From DASSYK01 sp036258315 (GTDB taxonomy: Bacteria > Actinomycetota > Thermoleophilia > Solirubrobacterales > 70-9): 43,384 bases of DNA. Below the pieces are notes generated by a model, which saw only the letters and a list, made by a program, of their open reading frames with translations, made no database searches and was not told the origin of the DNA. Position 1 is the first letter of the stretch; each line of letters starts with the position of its first letter. Of the stretch, positions 6,742 to 13,616 are shown one piece after another. Both the position numbers and the translations under genes were made by a program. Location of the stretch: NCBI GenBank assembly GCA_036258315.1, contig DATADX010000001.1, forward strand, positions 1 through 43,384, written 5' to 3'.

Positions 6742-8237
6742 GCTCCGTGCGGGGGCTCGCCGCCCGTGTATTCGGAGTACGGGTACCACCACTCCTTCGC
6801 GGCCAGCTCGCTCTCGATGTGGACGTGCTTGGTCTCCTGGAAGGCCTCGAGACCCTCGCGGCCGAGCTCGCGGCCGAGGCCGGACTGCTTGAAGCCGCCG
6901 AACGGCCCGGCGTCGTTGTCGGTGAGCGGGTCGTTGAACCAGACCGTCCCCGCCTTGATCTCGCGCATGCAGCGGAGGATCGTCCGGAAGTCCTGGGTGT
7001 AGACGTTGGCGCCGAGCCCGTAGGGCGTCGAGTTGGCGAGCTCGATCGCCTCGTCGAGGCTCTTCACCGGCACAAGCGGCGCCACGGGGCCGAATGTCTC
7101 CTCTCGCAGCAGCTCCGTCTCCGCCGGCGCTCCGGTTACCACCGCGGGGGCGAAGAAGTGCCCCTTCTCCTGCCCGCCGCCATCGCCGCCGACCACCACC
7201 TCGGCTCCCGCCGCGACGGCCGCCTCGACCTGGTCGGCGACCTTCTGCCGCTGTCCCGCGGAGACCATCGGGCCGATGTCGGTGTCCTTCTGCATCGGGT
7301 CCCCGATCACCAGCCCCTTGGCGACGTCCGCAAACGCGGCGAGGTAATCGTCGTAGACGTCCTCGTGGACGTAGAAGCGCTCGGCGGAGGTGCAGACCTG
7401 CCCGGAGTTCAGGAAGGCCGCCCAGGCGCCGCCCCTGGCCGCGACGTCGATCCGGTCCACTACGTCGGGGCAGACGATGAAGGGGTCCTTGCCGCCCATC
7501 TCGAGGTTGACGCGCGCGACCCGGTCGATGCACGCCCGCCCGACCTTCTTCCCCGTCTCGACCGATCCGGTGAACGCGACCCCGTCGACCCGCGGGTCGG
7601 CAGTGATCGCGGCGCCGATCTCGCCGCCCCCGGCGACGATGCTGACCACCCCGGGCGGCAGGTGATCGAAGCACGGCGCCAGCATCAGGGTCGAGAGGGG
7701 CGTCAGCTCCGAGGGCTTGCAGACCACCGCGTTGCCCGCCGCCAGCGCGGGGGCGAGCTTCCAGGCGAGCAGGAGCAGCGGGTAGTTCCAGGGCACGATG
7801 CAGCCCCAGACGCCGTGCGGCTCCTTGATCACCAGCGCCAGTTGCGAGGCCTCGATCGAGGGAATCACGCGACCGGCCGAGTCACGGCCGATCTCGGCGT
7901 AGTAGTCGAAGCACGCGGCGGTCCAGCCGACCTCGTCCGAGTTCTCGACCAGGGGTTTGCCGCCCTCGAGCGTCATCGCCTCGGCAAGCGCCTCCGTGCG
8001 CGCCTTGAGCCGGTCGGCGACCTCGTGGAGGAGCTCGCCCCTGTCGACGGCGGGGGTCGAGGCCCACTCGCGGGAGGCCCCCCGCGCGGCCGCGATCGCG
8101 GCGTCGAGCTGCTCCCCGCTCGGCGCACCGACCGTCGCGATCGTCGCCTCCGTGTAGGGGTTCTCGACGTCGAGCTCGGCACCGTCCCCGGCGAACTGCT
8201 CGCCTCCGATCAGCAGTCTCGTCTCGAGGTCGGCCAT
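6738..8237 (-). CDS. NAD(P)-dependent aldehyde dehydrogenase (betaine/aminoaldehyde type)
   Basis: A protein of 499 residues with all family hallmarks: the PWNYP segment near 148, CKPSELTP, FTGSVETGK, the general base Glu in LEMGGKDP, and the nucleophile Cys in NSGQVCTSAERF, followed by EETFGPV and the C-terminal NDPLTDNDAGPFGGFKQSG region. It oxidises an aldehyde to the acid. As first gene of the decarboxylase operon, it most likely acts on an aminoaldehyde or guanidino-aldehyde formed from the amine product (inference). The ATG at 8237 is 6 bases downstream of a TAGGAT box, so the mRNA is probably leaderless. A second, different aldehyde dehydrogenase lies at 21848-23305. Confidence 0.9.
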   Translation of the reverse strand: MADLETRLLIGGEQFAGDGAELDVENPYTEATIATVGAPSGEQLDAAIAAARGASREWASTPAVDRGELLHEVADRLKARTEALAEAMTLEGGKPLVENSDEVGWTAACFDYYAEIGRDSAGRVIPSIEASQLALVIKEPHGVWGCIVPWNYPLLLLAWKLAPALAAGNAVVCKPSELTPLSTLMLAPCFDHLPPGVVSIVAGGGEIGAAITADPRVDGVAFTGSVETGKKVGRACIDRVARVNLEMGGKDPFIVCPDVVDRIDVAARGGAWAAFLNSGQVCTSAERFYVHEDVYDDYLAAFADVAKGLVIGDPMQKDTDIGPMVSAGQRQKVADQVEAAVAAGAEVVVGGDGGGQEKGHFFAPAVVTGAPAETELLREETFGPVAPLVPVKSLDEAIELANSTPYGLGANVYTQDFRTILRCMREIKAGTVWFNDPLTDNDAGPFGGFKQSGLGRELGREGLEAFQETKHVHIESELAAKEWWYPYSEYTGGEPPHGA

Positions 8238-8239
8238 GG

Positions 8240-8260
8240 ATCGATCCTACGGGGATCGAT
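8240..8260 (-). promoter_or_regulatory. Leaderless promoter -10 (8244-8249) inside an inverted repeat, candidate operator
   Basis: Arms ATCGATCC (8240-8247) and GGATCGAT (8253-8260) flank a 5-base spacer. On the minus strand TAGGAT (8244-8249) overlaps the repeat and ends 6 bases before the ATG of the aldehyde dehydrogenase operon. A protein bound here would block the polymerase. The regulator is unknown. Confidence 0.45.
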
Positions 8261-8324
8261 GTTTTCTTCGCAGCGACGTTTACCGGGGGGGCGGATGGGT
8301 AGGCGCAAGCCGAGTCGAGGCAGC

Positions 8325-8363
8325 GGGCGGGCGTTCGGAGACCCCCTACTCCGGCGCCCGCCC
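8325..8363. repeat. GC-rich two-step hairpin
   Basis: Outer arms GGGCGGGCG (8325-8333) and CGCCCGCCC (8355-8363), inner arms CGGAG (8336-8340) and CTCCG (8349-8353), loop of 8 bases. There is no U tract on either side. It could be a structured RNA element, a protein site or only a GC-rich relic. Confidence 0.4.
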
Positions 8364-8477
8364 ACATCAATGCGCCTCTGCTTCGCCGAGCTTGGCCTCG
8401 GCGCTGGCGGGCGATTTAGGGCGGCCGGTTTCCTTCTCCCCCTGGCCGTCCTACCCCCGCCATGCCCGAGAATGGCG

Positions 8478-8506
8478 TTTGCCCCCGCGGCGGGGGCGGG
8501 TAGTGT
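8478..8506 (+). promoter_or_regulatory. Predicted promoter of the sigma factor gene
   Basis: TTTGCC (8478-8483), a 17-base spacer and TAGTGT (8501-8506) match the housekeeping-type pattern seen elsewhere in the window. The same stretch also reads GTTT (8477-8480) and GGGTA (8498-8502), resembling a SigB/SigF-type promoter, although the 17-base gap between these is longer than usual. The bases in between form a perfect inverted repeat, GCCCCCGC-G-GCGGGGGC (8481-8497). Confidence 0.4.
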
Positions 8507-8601
8507 GAACGTCCAGGGAACCCTCCACGCGCCCTATCTGGTCCAGCGGGGAGAATCGCGGCCCGGCCGCGGCGTTGAAGCGCGCACGCTGGGAAGAGAC
8601 C

Positions 8602-9426
8602 ATGAACGACTCGCCCTCGACTCCCGACAGCACCGACGCGGCGTCGCCCGGGCTCGACGAGCAGCTGTCCGGGGAGCGCCCCCTGCTGCGCCGCTACGCG
8701 AAGGACCACTCCCCCCAGGTGCGAGAGGAGCTGGTGCAGCGGTTCATGCCGCTCGCTCGCCGCCTCGCCGCGCGCTACGCGGGCGGGGCCGAACCGTATG
8801 ACGACCTGGTCCAGGTCGCGAGCGTGGGCCTCGTCAAGGCGATCGACCGCTTCGATCCCGAGCGCGGCACCGCTTTCTCGACATTCGCGGTGCCGACGAT
8901 CCTCGGCGAGTTGAAGCGCCATTTCCGCGACCGCGGCTGGTCCGTGCACGTGCCGCGGGACGTCCAGGAGCGGATCCTCAAGGTCGAGCGAGCGCTCGCC
9001 GAGCTCCCCGCGCGGCTCGGCAGGGCGCCGACCGTCAGCGACCTCGCCGAGCGCCTCGAGGTCAGCGACGAGGAGGTCCTCGAGGCGATGCACGCCTCGC
9101 AGGGCCATCACGCGATCTCCCTCGACGCTTCCTCTTCCCACGGTGACGGCGAGGAGCCGGCGCCGCTCGGGGAGCGGATCGGCGAGAGCGACGTCGGCTT
9201 CGACACCGTCGAGTACGGCGCCGCGATCGAGCCGGCCCTGAAGGAGGTCTCGGAGCGCGACCGCGAGGTCCTCCATCTCCGCTTCGTCGAGGACATGACC
9301 CAGAGCGAGATCGCCGAGCGGGTCGGGGTCTCGCAGATGCACGTCTCCCGGATCCTTCGCTCGACGCTGGAGAAGCTGCGCCAGGCCGTCCGCGAGCAGG
9401 GGGCCGGCGAGAGCGGCCGCGGCTAG
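8602..9426 (+). CDS. RNA polymerase sigma factor, SigB/SigF/SigG family
   Basis: A protein of 274 residues. Region 2 runs from about residue 40 to 110 (YDDLVQVASVGLVKAIDRFDP, then FSTFAVPTILGELKRHFRD), region 3 about 115-195, and region 4 about 210-260 with the helix-turn-helix MTQSEIAERVGVSQMHVSRILR. The VPTILGELKRHFRDRGW segment is diagnostic for the general-stress and sporulation branch of sigma-70 factors, which partner-switching kinases control. The ATG at 8602 has a GGGAAGAG ribosome-binding site; an upstream in-frame TTG at 8575 is less likely. The gene faces, and overlaps by 4 bases at the stop codons, an RsbW-like gene, which is followed by an RsbV-like gene; the three probably form one regulatory module. 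Confidence 0.92.
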   Translation: MNDSPSTPDSTDAASPGLDEQLSGERPLLRRYAKDHSPQVREELVQRFMPLARRLAARYAGGAEPYDDLVQVASVGLVKAIDRFDPERGTAFSTFAVPTILGELKRHFRDRGWSVHVPRDVQERILKVERALAELPARLGRAPTVSDLAERLEVSDEEVLEAMHASQGHHAISLDASSSHGDGEEPAPLGERIGESDVGFDTVEYGAAIEPALKEVSERDREVLHLRFVEDMTQSEIAERVGVSQMHVSRILRSTLEKLRQAVREQGAGESGRG

Positions 9427-10241
9427 CCCGCCACCTCGAACTCGAGGTACTCCGCGGCGCGTCCGTCTTCGGACGCTCCCTGGACGACCTCCATCGACCG
9501 CGCCAGCGCCTGGAGGGACCCTTCGTCGCCCGGGATCCTCATCTGGGCCAGGAGCCGCTCGCCGCCGCCCGTGACGAGGGGGCCGACCCGGACCCTGAGA
9601 GCGCCGTCGGCCTCGTCGATCGCGATCTCGATCCGGCCGGTGGCGAAGTCATCGCCGGGGTGGGCCGAGACGGCGTCGCCGATCAGGACCGTGTCAGAGA
9701 GCCGCTCGACCGACAACTCGGCCCGGGCCGCGAGCGCGCCGATCACCCTCGCGAGCACGGGCCTCACGATCGCGCCGGGGCTGATCGCGACGGTCAGCTC
9801 GTCGATCGGCTCGCCCGGCCCCGCCTCCGAGGCCCCTTCCAGATCAGCGCGCGGGAGCGCGAACCGCACCTTGGTCGAGGTCCCGACGCCCGGGCGGCCG
9901 GTGACCTCGAAGCTGTTCGACAGCGACGCGATCAGAGGCAGCCCGAGCCCGAGCGTCGAGCCGCTCTCCGTCGCGCGCGGCTGGAACCCCATTCCCTCGT
10001 CGCTGACCGTCACCTCGACCTCGTCGTCGTCGGAGCTGGCCGTGACCTCCAGCGGACCGGGAATGCCGTCGTAGGCGTGGACGACGACGTTGTTGCAGGC
10101 CTCGGTGACGACGGTCTTGAGATCGTCGACGCGTTGCCCCGGCATCCCGAGCGCCTCGCCCAGACCGGCGATCGCCTGACGGACGACGATCAGGTTCTCC
10201 GCCCGCGCGGGCAGAACCAGATGCAGCTCGGGTTCGCTCAA
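9423..10241 (-). CDS. RsbW-like anti-sigma serine kinase with a second, degenerate ATPase-like half
   Basis: A protein of 272 residues, about twice the size of RsbW or SpoIIAB. Residues 1-130 form a HATPase_c domain with the N box (VTEACNNVVVHAY, about 46-58), the G1 box SDEGMG and the G2 box GLGLPLIASL. Such proteins bind the sigma factor and phosphorylate the anti-anti-sigma partner. Residues about 148-272 look like a second copy in the same order (helix ELSVERLSDTVLIGDAVSAH, then the strand pair IEIAIDEADGALRVRVG), but the Asn/Glu of the N box and the DxGxG are gone, so it probably cannot bind ATP. The TTG start overlaps the TGA of the STAS gene (TTGA), giving an RsbV-RsbW-like gene pair. 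Confidence 0.82.
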   Translation of the reverse strand: MSEPELHLVLPARAENLIVVRQAIAGLGEALGMPGQRVDDLKTVVTEACNNVVVHAYDGIPGPLEVTASSDDDEVEVTVSDEGMGFQPRATESGSTLGLGLPLIASLSNSFEVTGRPGVGTSTKVRFALPRADLEGASEAGPGEPIDELTVAISPGAIVRPVLARVIGALAARAELSVERLSDTVLIGDAVSAHPGDDFATGRIEIAIDEADGALRVRVGPLVTGGGERLLAQMRIPGDEGSLQALARSMEVVQGASEDGRAAEYLEFEVAG

Positions 10242-10603
10242 GAGGGAGGCTCTCCGGCGATCGCCTCGCCGGCGGCGTCGCGGCTGCCATGGACGGGCAG
10301 CTCCTCTCGCAGCCCGGTGATCTCGAGAACCCGCGCGACGGCTTCGGCCCCGTCCGACTGCGCGACGGCGAAGCCGAGCCCGGCCTCCTCGGCGCGGCGG
10401 CGAGCGTCGAGGACGACCCCGAGGATCGAGGAGTCGACGAAGGTCGCCGCGCTGAGATCGACGATCACCGGCTCGCCCGCGGCGAGCAGCTCGTCGAGCC
10501 GGGCGCGAAGGTCACCCGCGGTGTTGAGGTCGTGCTCGCCGCTGACCACGAGCACGGGGATTTTGGAGTCGGATCGGTCCAGCGCGATCTCCCCAGTGCG
10601 CAC
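10238..10603 (-). CDS. STAS-domain anti-sigma factor antagonist (RsbV/SpoIIAA-like)
   Basis: A protein of about 121 residues. The pattern LVVSGEHDLNTAGDLRARLDELL followed by VIVDLSAATFVDSSILGVVL is a typical STAS domain; the serine pair in VDSSILG is where such proteins are phosphorylated by their kinase partner. In the unphosphorylated state they bind the RsbW-like protein and free the sigma factor. The GTG at 10603 is chosen because TAGGTT ends 7 bases upstream; an in-frame TTG at 10612 would lie inside that box. It is cotranscribed and overlaps with the RsbW-like gene. Confidence 0.87.
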   Translation of the reverse strand: MRTGEIALDRSDSKIPVLVVSGEHDLNTAGDLRARLDELLAAGEPVIVDLSAATFVDSSILGVVLDARRRAEEAGLGFAVAQSDGAEAVARVLEITGLREELPVHGSRDAAGEAIAGEPPS

Positions 10604-10610
10604 GTCCCGC

Positions 10611-10616
10611 AACCTA
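10611..10616 (-). promoter_or_regulatory. Predicted -10 box of a leaderless promoter for the STAS gene
   Basis: TAGGTT on the minus strand, 7 bases before the GTG at 10603. A weak -35 (TTTGAG, 16-base spacer) falls on the stop codon of the upstream permease gene, so the stress module has its own promoter directly after the transporter operon. Confidence 0.5.
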
Positions 10617-10633
10617 CCTTGATCCGGGAGGCC

Positions 10634-11515
10634 TCAAACCTCCTGCTCAGGCCGCACAGCGACCATCCGATCGGCGCGACGCTGCTGCCACAGGACCAGG
10701 ATGATCGCAATCACGGTCAACGTGAAGAGCATCGTGGCGAGCACGTTGACCTGGACCGGAACACCTCTCAGGTGCGCCCCGAAGACGTAGAGCGGGAACG
10801 TCTCGAGGGTGCCGTGGTTGAAGTCGGAGATGATGAAGTCGTCGATCGAGAGGGCGAAGGCGAGCAGGGCCCCGGCGATCACCGCCGGGGCGAGGAGGGG
10901 CAGGGTCACGTACCGGAAAGTCTCAACCGGCGTCGCCCCGAGGTCCGCGGCCGCGTCCTCGATGCTGCGATCGAATCCGATCAATCGTGAGCGCACGACG
11001 ACCACCACGAAGCTGATCGAGAACATCACGTGAGCGAGCAGCAGGCTCGTGAAGCCGAGGGGGACGGTGTAGATCAGGAACATCGACAGCAGCGCCGCCC
11101 CGATCACGATCTCGGGCGTCGCCATCGGCAGGATGATCAGCAGGTTCGAGGTCTTGCGGCCAAAGTACCGATAGCGCACCAAGGCGATCGCCATCAGGGT
11201 CCCGATCGCGGTCGCGATCGTCGTCGTCACTGCGGCCAGCTCGATCGAGGTCAGCATCGCGTTGTTCAGATCCGGGACTGAGAAGGCGCTCTCCCAGTAC
11301 TTGAGCGTGAACCCGTCGTTGATCGCGAAGACGAGCCGATCTCTGTTCGCTGACGCGTCGGCGAACGAGAAGACGGCGATGACCGCGATCGGGATCAGCA
11401 CGTAAGCGACCGCGAGCCCGGCGTAGATGCTGAGCGCGTTGCGACGCAGCCAGGACCAAGCGCGCGAGGGGGTTGCGGTGATGGACGCCCTTGCCGTCGC
11501 CGTCGCCGACTCCAT
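10634..11515 (-). CDS. potC: ABC transporter permease, PotC type (importer A)
   Basis: A protein of 293 residues with about six membrane segments and the permease EAA loop (EDAAADLGATPVETFRYVTLPLLAPAV, around 186-212) that docks onto the ATPase. It belongs to the spermidine/putrescine-type permease family. It is the last gene of the five-gene run 16343-10634 and starts 3 bases after the stop of the PotB-type gene. With PotB it forms the membrane channel for the ligand delivered by the lipoprotein at 12444-13595. The exact substrate is not readable; polyamines are the usual ligands of this family. Confidence 0.88.
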   Translation of the reverse strand: MESATATARASITATPSRAWSWLRRNALSIYAGLAVAYVLIPIAVIAVFSFADASANRDRLVFAINDGFTLKYWESAFSVPDLNNAMLTSIELAAVTTTIATAIGTLMAIALVRYRYFGRKTSNLLIILPMATPEIVIGAALLSMFLIYTVPLGFTSLLLAHVMFSISFVVVVVRSRLIGFDRSIEDAAADLGATPVETFRYVTLPLLAPAVIAGALLAFALSIDDFIISDFNHGTLETFPLYVFGAHLRGVPVQVNVLATMLFTLTVIAIILVLWQQRRADRMVAVRPEQEV

Positions 11516-11518
11516 CGC

Positions 11519-12415
11519 CTACGCCTCGTCCTCGCTGCCGACGAACGCCTCGGTTCCCGCGAGCCGTATGTAGACCAGCACGACGATCACAACCGCCGCC
11601 ATCATCAGGAACGAGAGCGCGGCCGCCTCCGGGTAGTTGCTCTCCTCCAGATAGGTGGACTGGATCTTGTTGCCGATCATCGTGTTGTTTGCCCCGCCGA
11701 GGAACTCCGCGTTGATGTAGTCGCCGTACGCGGGGATGAAGGTGAGGAGGACGCCCGCGACGACTCCCGGCATCGTCAGCGGGAGGGTCACCCGCAGGAA
11801 CGTCTGTCTGGCGGAGGCGTAGAGGTCCTTGCCGGCCTCGATCAGGCTCGTGTCGACCCGCTCGAGGCTGGCGTATATCGGCAGCACCATGAACGGCAGG
11901 AAGTTGTAGGTCAGGCCGGCGATCACGGCGCCGCCGGTGTCCAGAACCCGCCCGTTCTCGGGAACGAGCGTCAGGACTTTCAGGACATCGACGATCGGGC
12001 TCTCGTCGTAGAGGATCGTTTCCCAGGCGATCGTCCGGATCAGGTAGGTGGTGAAGAAGGGCGCAATCACGGCAAACAGCAGCGGCAGGCGCCAACGAGG
12101 GTTCACCTTGAGGGCGATCGCGTAGGCGAGTGGGTAGGCGATCAGAAGCGCGATGATCGTCGCCGTCCCGGCGTAGTAGAAGGTGCGAAGGATCTGCTCG
12201 CCCCGACCCGCGAGCGCTTCGGCGTAGTTGGAGAACTCCCAGCTGAAGGTGAACCCCTCCGGCGTGTTCGGGACGCCGGAGCGGAGCGACATCTCCGCCA
12301 TGAAGTACATCGGGATGACGAAGAACAGGGTCAGCCAGATCGCACCTGGCGCGAGCAGTACGTAGGGGACGAGGCGCCGGCGGAGGGCGGCCGCAGAGCG
12401 TGCGCTCTTCTTCAC
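11519..12415 (-). CDS. potB: ABC transporter permease, PotB type (importer A)
   Basis: A protein of 298 residues. A first hydrophobic segment at about 17-36 is followed by a periplasmic loop (residues 42-80) and five more segments; the EAA loop is IEAGKDLYASARQTFLRVTLP near residue 195. The motif ILPIYASLERVD just before it is typical of PotB. The start is a GTG with a GGAGGAG ribosome-binding site 8 bases upstream. It sits between the binding-protein and PotC-type genes of the same operon. Confidence 0.88.
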   Translation of the reverse strand: MKKSARSAAALRRRLVPYVLLAPGAIWLTLFFVIPMYFMAEMSLRSGVPNTPEGFTFSWEFSNYAEALAGRGEQILRTFYYAGTATIIALLIAYPLAYAIALKVNPRWRLPLLFAVIAPFFTTYLIRTIAWETILYDESPIVDVLKVLTLVPENGRVLDTGGAVIAGLTYNFLPFMVLPIYASLERVDTSLIEAGKDLYASARQTFLRVTLPLTMPGVVAGVLLTFIPAYGDYINAEFLGGANNTMIGNKIQSTYLEESNYPEAAALSFLMMAAVVIVVLVYIRLAGTEAFVGSEDEA

Positions 12416-12443
12416 TCTGTCACTCCTCCGCCGGCGCGGTACC

Positions 12444-13595
12444 TCAGCCCGACACCACCTCCTGGAACGCTTCGTCGACCTCGGCGACTTCCTCTGCGCT
12501 TCCTGGCGGGTCGGGATCCTCCGAGCAATCCGCGATCTCCGCCTCGCTCGGGAAGATCAGCGGGTCGTTCGCCAGCTTCGGGTCCCGCTGGGCGAGGATC
12601 TCCTGAACGCCCTCGACCGGCGTCACGTACTGCACGTACTCCGTGATGTCCGCCGCGTTCTCGGGCGTGTAGGCGAAGTTCAGGAACTCCAGCGCCGCCG
12701 CGGTGTTCGGAGCCCCGATCGGGATCACCGCCTGGTCGAAGAACAGGTCGCATCCGTCCGTCGGCCTGCGCCACTCGACCCCCTCCCTGCCGATCAGGGA
12801 GGAGTCCCCGGACCAACCGATCGCGGCGACGATGTTGCCGCTGGTCAGGTCCTCGGTGTACTCGTTGCCGGTGAAGCGTCGAATCTGGCCCGAGTCGCGG
12901 GCCTCGCGCAGCTTGTCGATCGCCGCCAGCCAGTCCTCCTTCGTCGCTTCGTCAGGATTGATCCCCTCGCTCTGGAGGATGAGCGTCACCGTGTCGCGCA
13001 TCTCGGTCAGCATCGTCACCTTGCCCTTGTACTTGGGGTCGAACAGGTCCGAGACCGACTCGATCTCCGGAGCCTCGGTGGTGTCGACGAAGATTCCGGT
13101 CTGGCCACCCTGCCAGGGAATCGAGAACTTGCGCTCCGGGTCCGTGGTCGATTCCTCGAACTGCGGCAGGATGTTCTCGAACACCGTCGGGAGGTCGGCG
13201 TGGTTGATCTCCTGCAGATAGCCGAGGTCGTACATGCGCTTCGCCATCCAGTCGGTGACGACGAACAGGCTCCGGCCCCCCGAATCCCCCTGGTCCAGCT
13301 GGGGCTTCAGCTTGTTGAAGAAGACGACGTTGTCGTTGACGTCCTCCTTGTACTCCGTCTGCACGCCACTCTGCTGCTCGAACTCGGCGATCGTTCCGTT
13401 GGCGCCCGGATCGACGTATCCGGGCCAGTTCGAGATCAGGACCTCGCCGCTCGCCGTCCCACCTTGCGCCACGGGAACTTCATCGTCGGTACCGCCGCCG
13501 ACCCCGTCGTCGTCGCCGCAGGCGGCGAGCACCAGCGTCGCCGCCAGCGCCATCAGGGCCAGGGCGAGCGCCCTCAGTTTGCGATTGCTGCTCAC
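12444..13595 (-). CDS. potD: Polyamine-type ABC transporter substrate-binding lipoprotein (importer A)
   Basis: A protein of 383 residues with a lipoprotein signal peptide (hydrophobic 8-24, lipobox LAAC with C26) and an acidic/Gly linker (GDDDG). The mature part has the PotD-family segments ISNWPGYVDPG near the start and VPVEGVQEILA toward the C-terminus. The binding protein would be anchored on the outer face of the cytoplasmic membrane and hand its ligand to PotB/PotC. The start is a GTG with an AGGAGG ribosome-binding site. Polyamine specificity is a family-level inference; related proteins bind other cationic compounds. Confidence 0.88.
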   Translation of the reverse strand: MSSNRKLRALALALMALAATLVLAACGDDDGVGGGTDDEVPVAQGGTASGEVLISNWPGYVDPGANGTIAEFEQQSGVQTEYKEDVNDNVVFFNKLKPQLDQGDSGGRSLFVVTDWMAKRMYDLGYLQEINHADLPTVFENILPQFEESTTDPERKFSIPWQGGQTGIFVDTTEAPEIESVSDLFDPKYKGKVTMLTEMRDTVTLILQSEGINPDEATKEDWLAAIDKLREARDSGQIRRFTGNEYTEDLTSGNIVAAIGWSGDSSLIGREGVEWRRPTDGCDLFFDQAVIPIGAPNTAAALEFLNFAYTPENAADITEYVQYVTPVEGVQEILAQRDPKLANDPLIFPSEAEIADCSEDPDPPGSAEEVAEVDEAFQEVVSG

Positions 13596-13616
13596 GTGAT
13601 TCCTCCTTGTCTTTGA

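Larger units (their letters stand above)
8261..8601. other. Intergenic region between the decarboxylase operon and the sigma factor gene
   Basis: No convincing gene is seen in these 341 bases. They hold a long GC-rich hairpin (8325-8363), a TAGGAC-like sequence on the minus strand near 8449, and the probable sigma-gene promoter (8478-8506) followed by a leader of about 90 bases. Open frames crossing it have no recognisable domain. Confidence 0.5.

Noticed and set aside
6742..7674. N-terminal extension of the decarboxylase
   Set aside because: Same-strand out-of-frame reading of the aldehyde dehydrogenase gene; the extension is Arg/Gly-rich and the normal decarboxylase N-terminus begins at the TTG at 6741.
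10621..10645. GGAGG/CCTCC inverted repeat after potC of importer A as a terminator
   Set aside because: The stem is only five base pairs, has no U tract, and overlaps the predicted STAS promoter.
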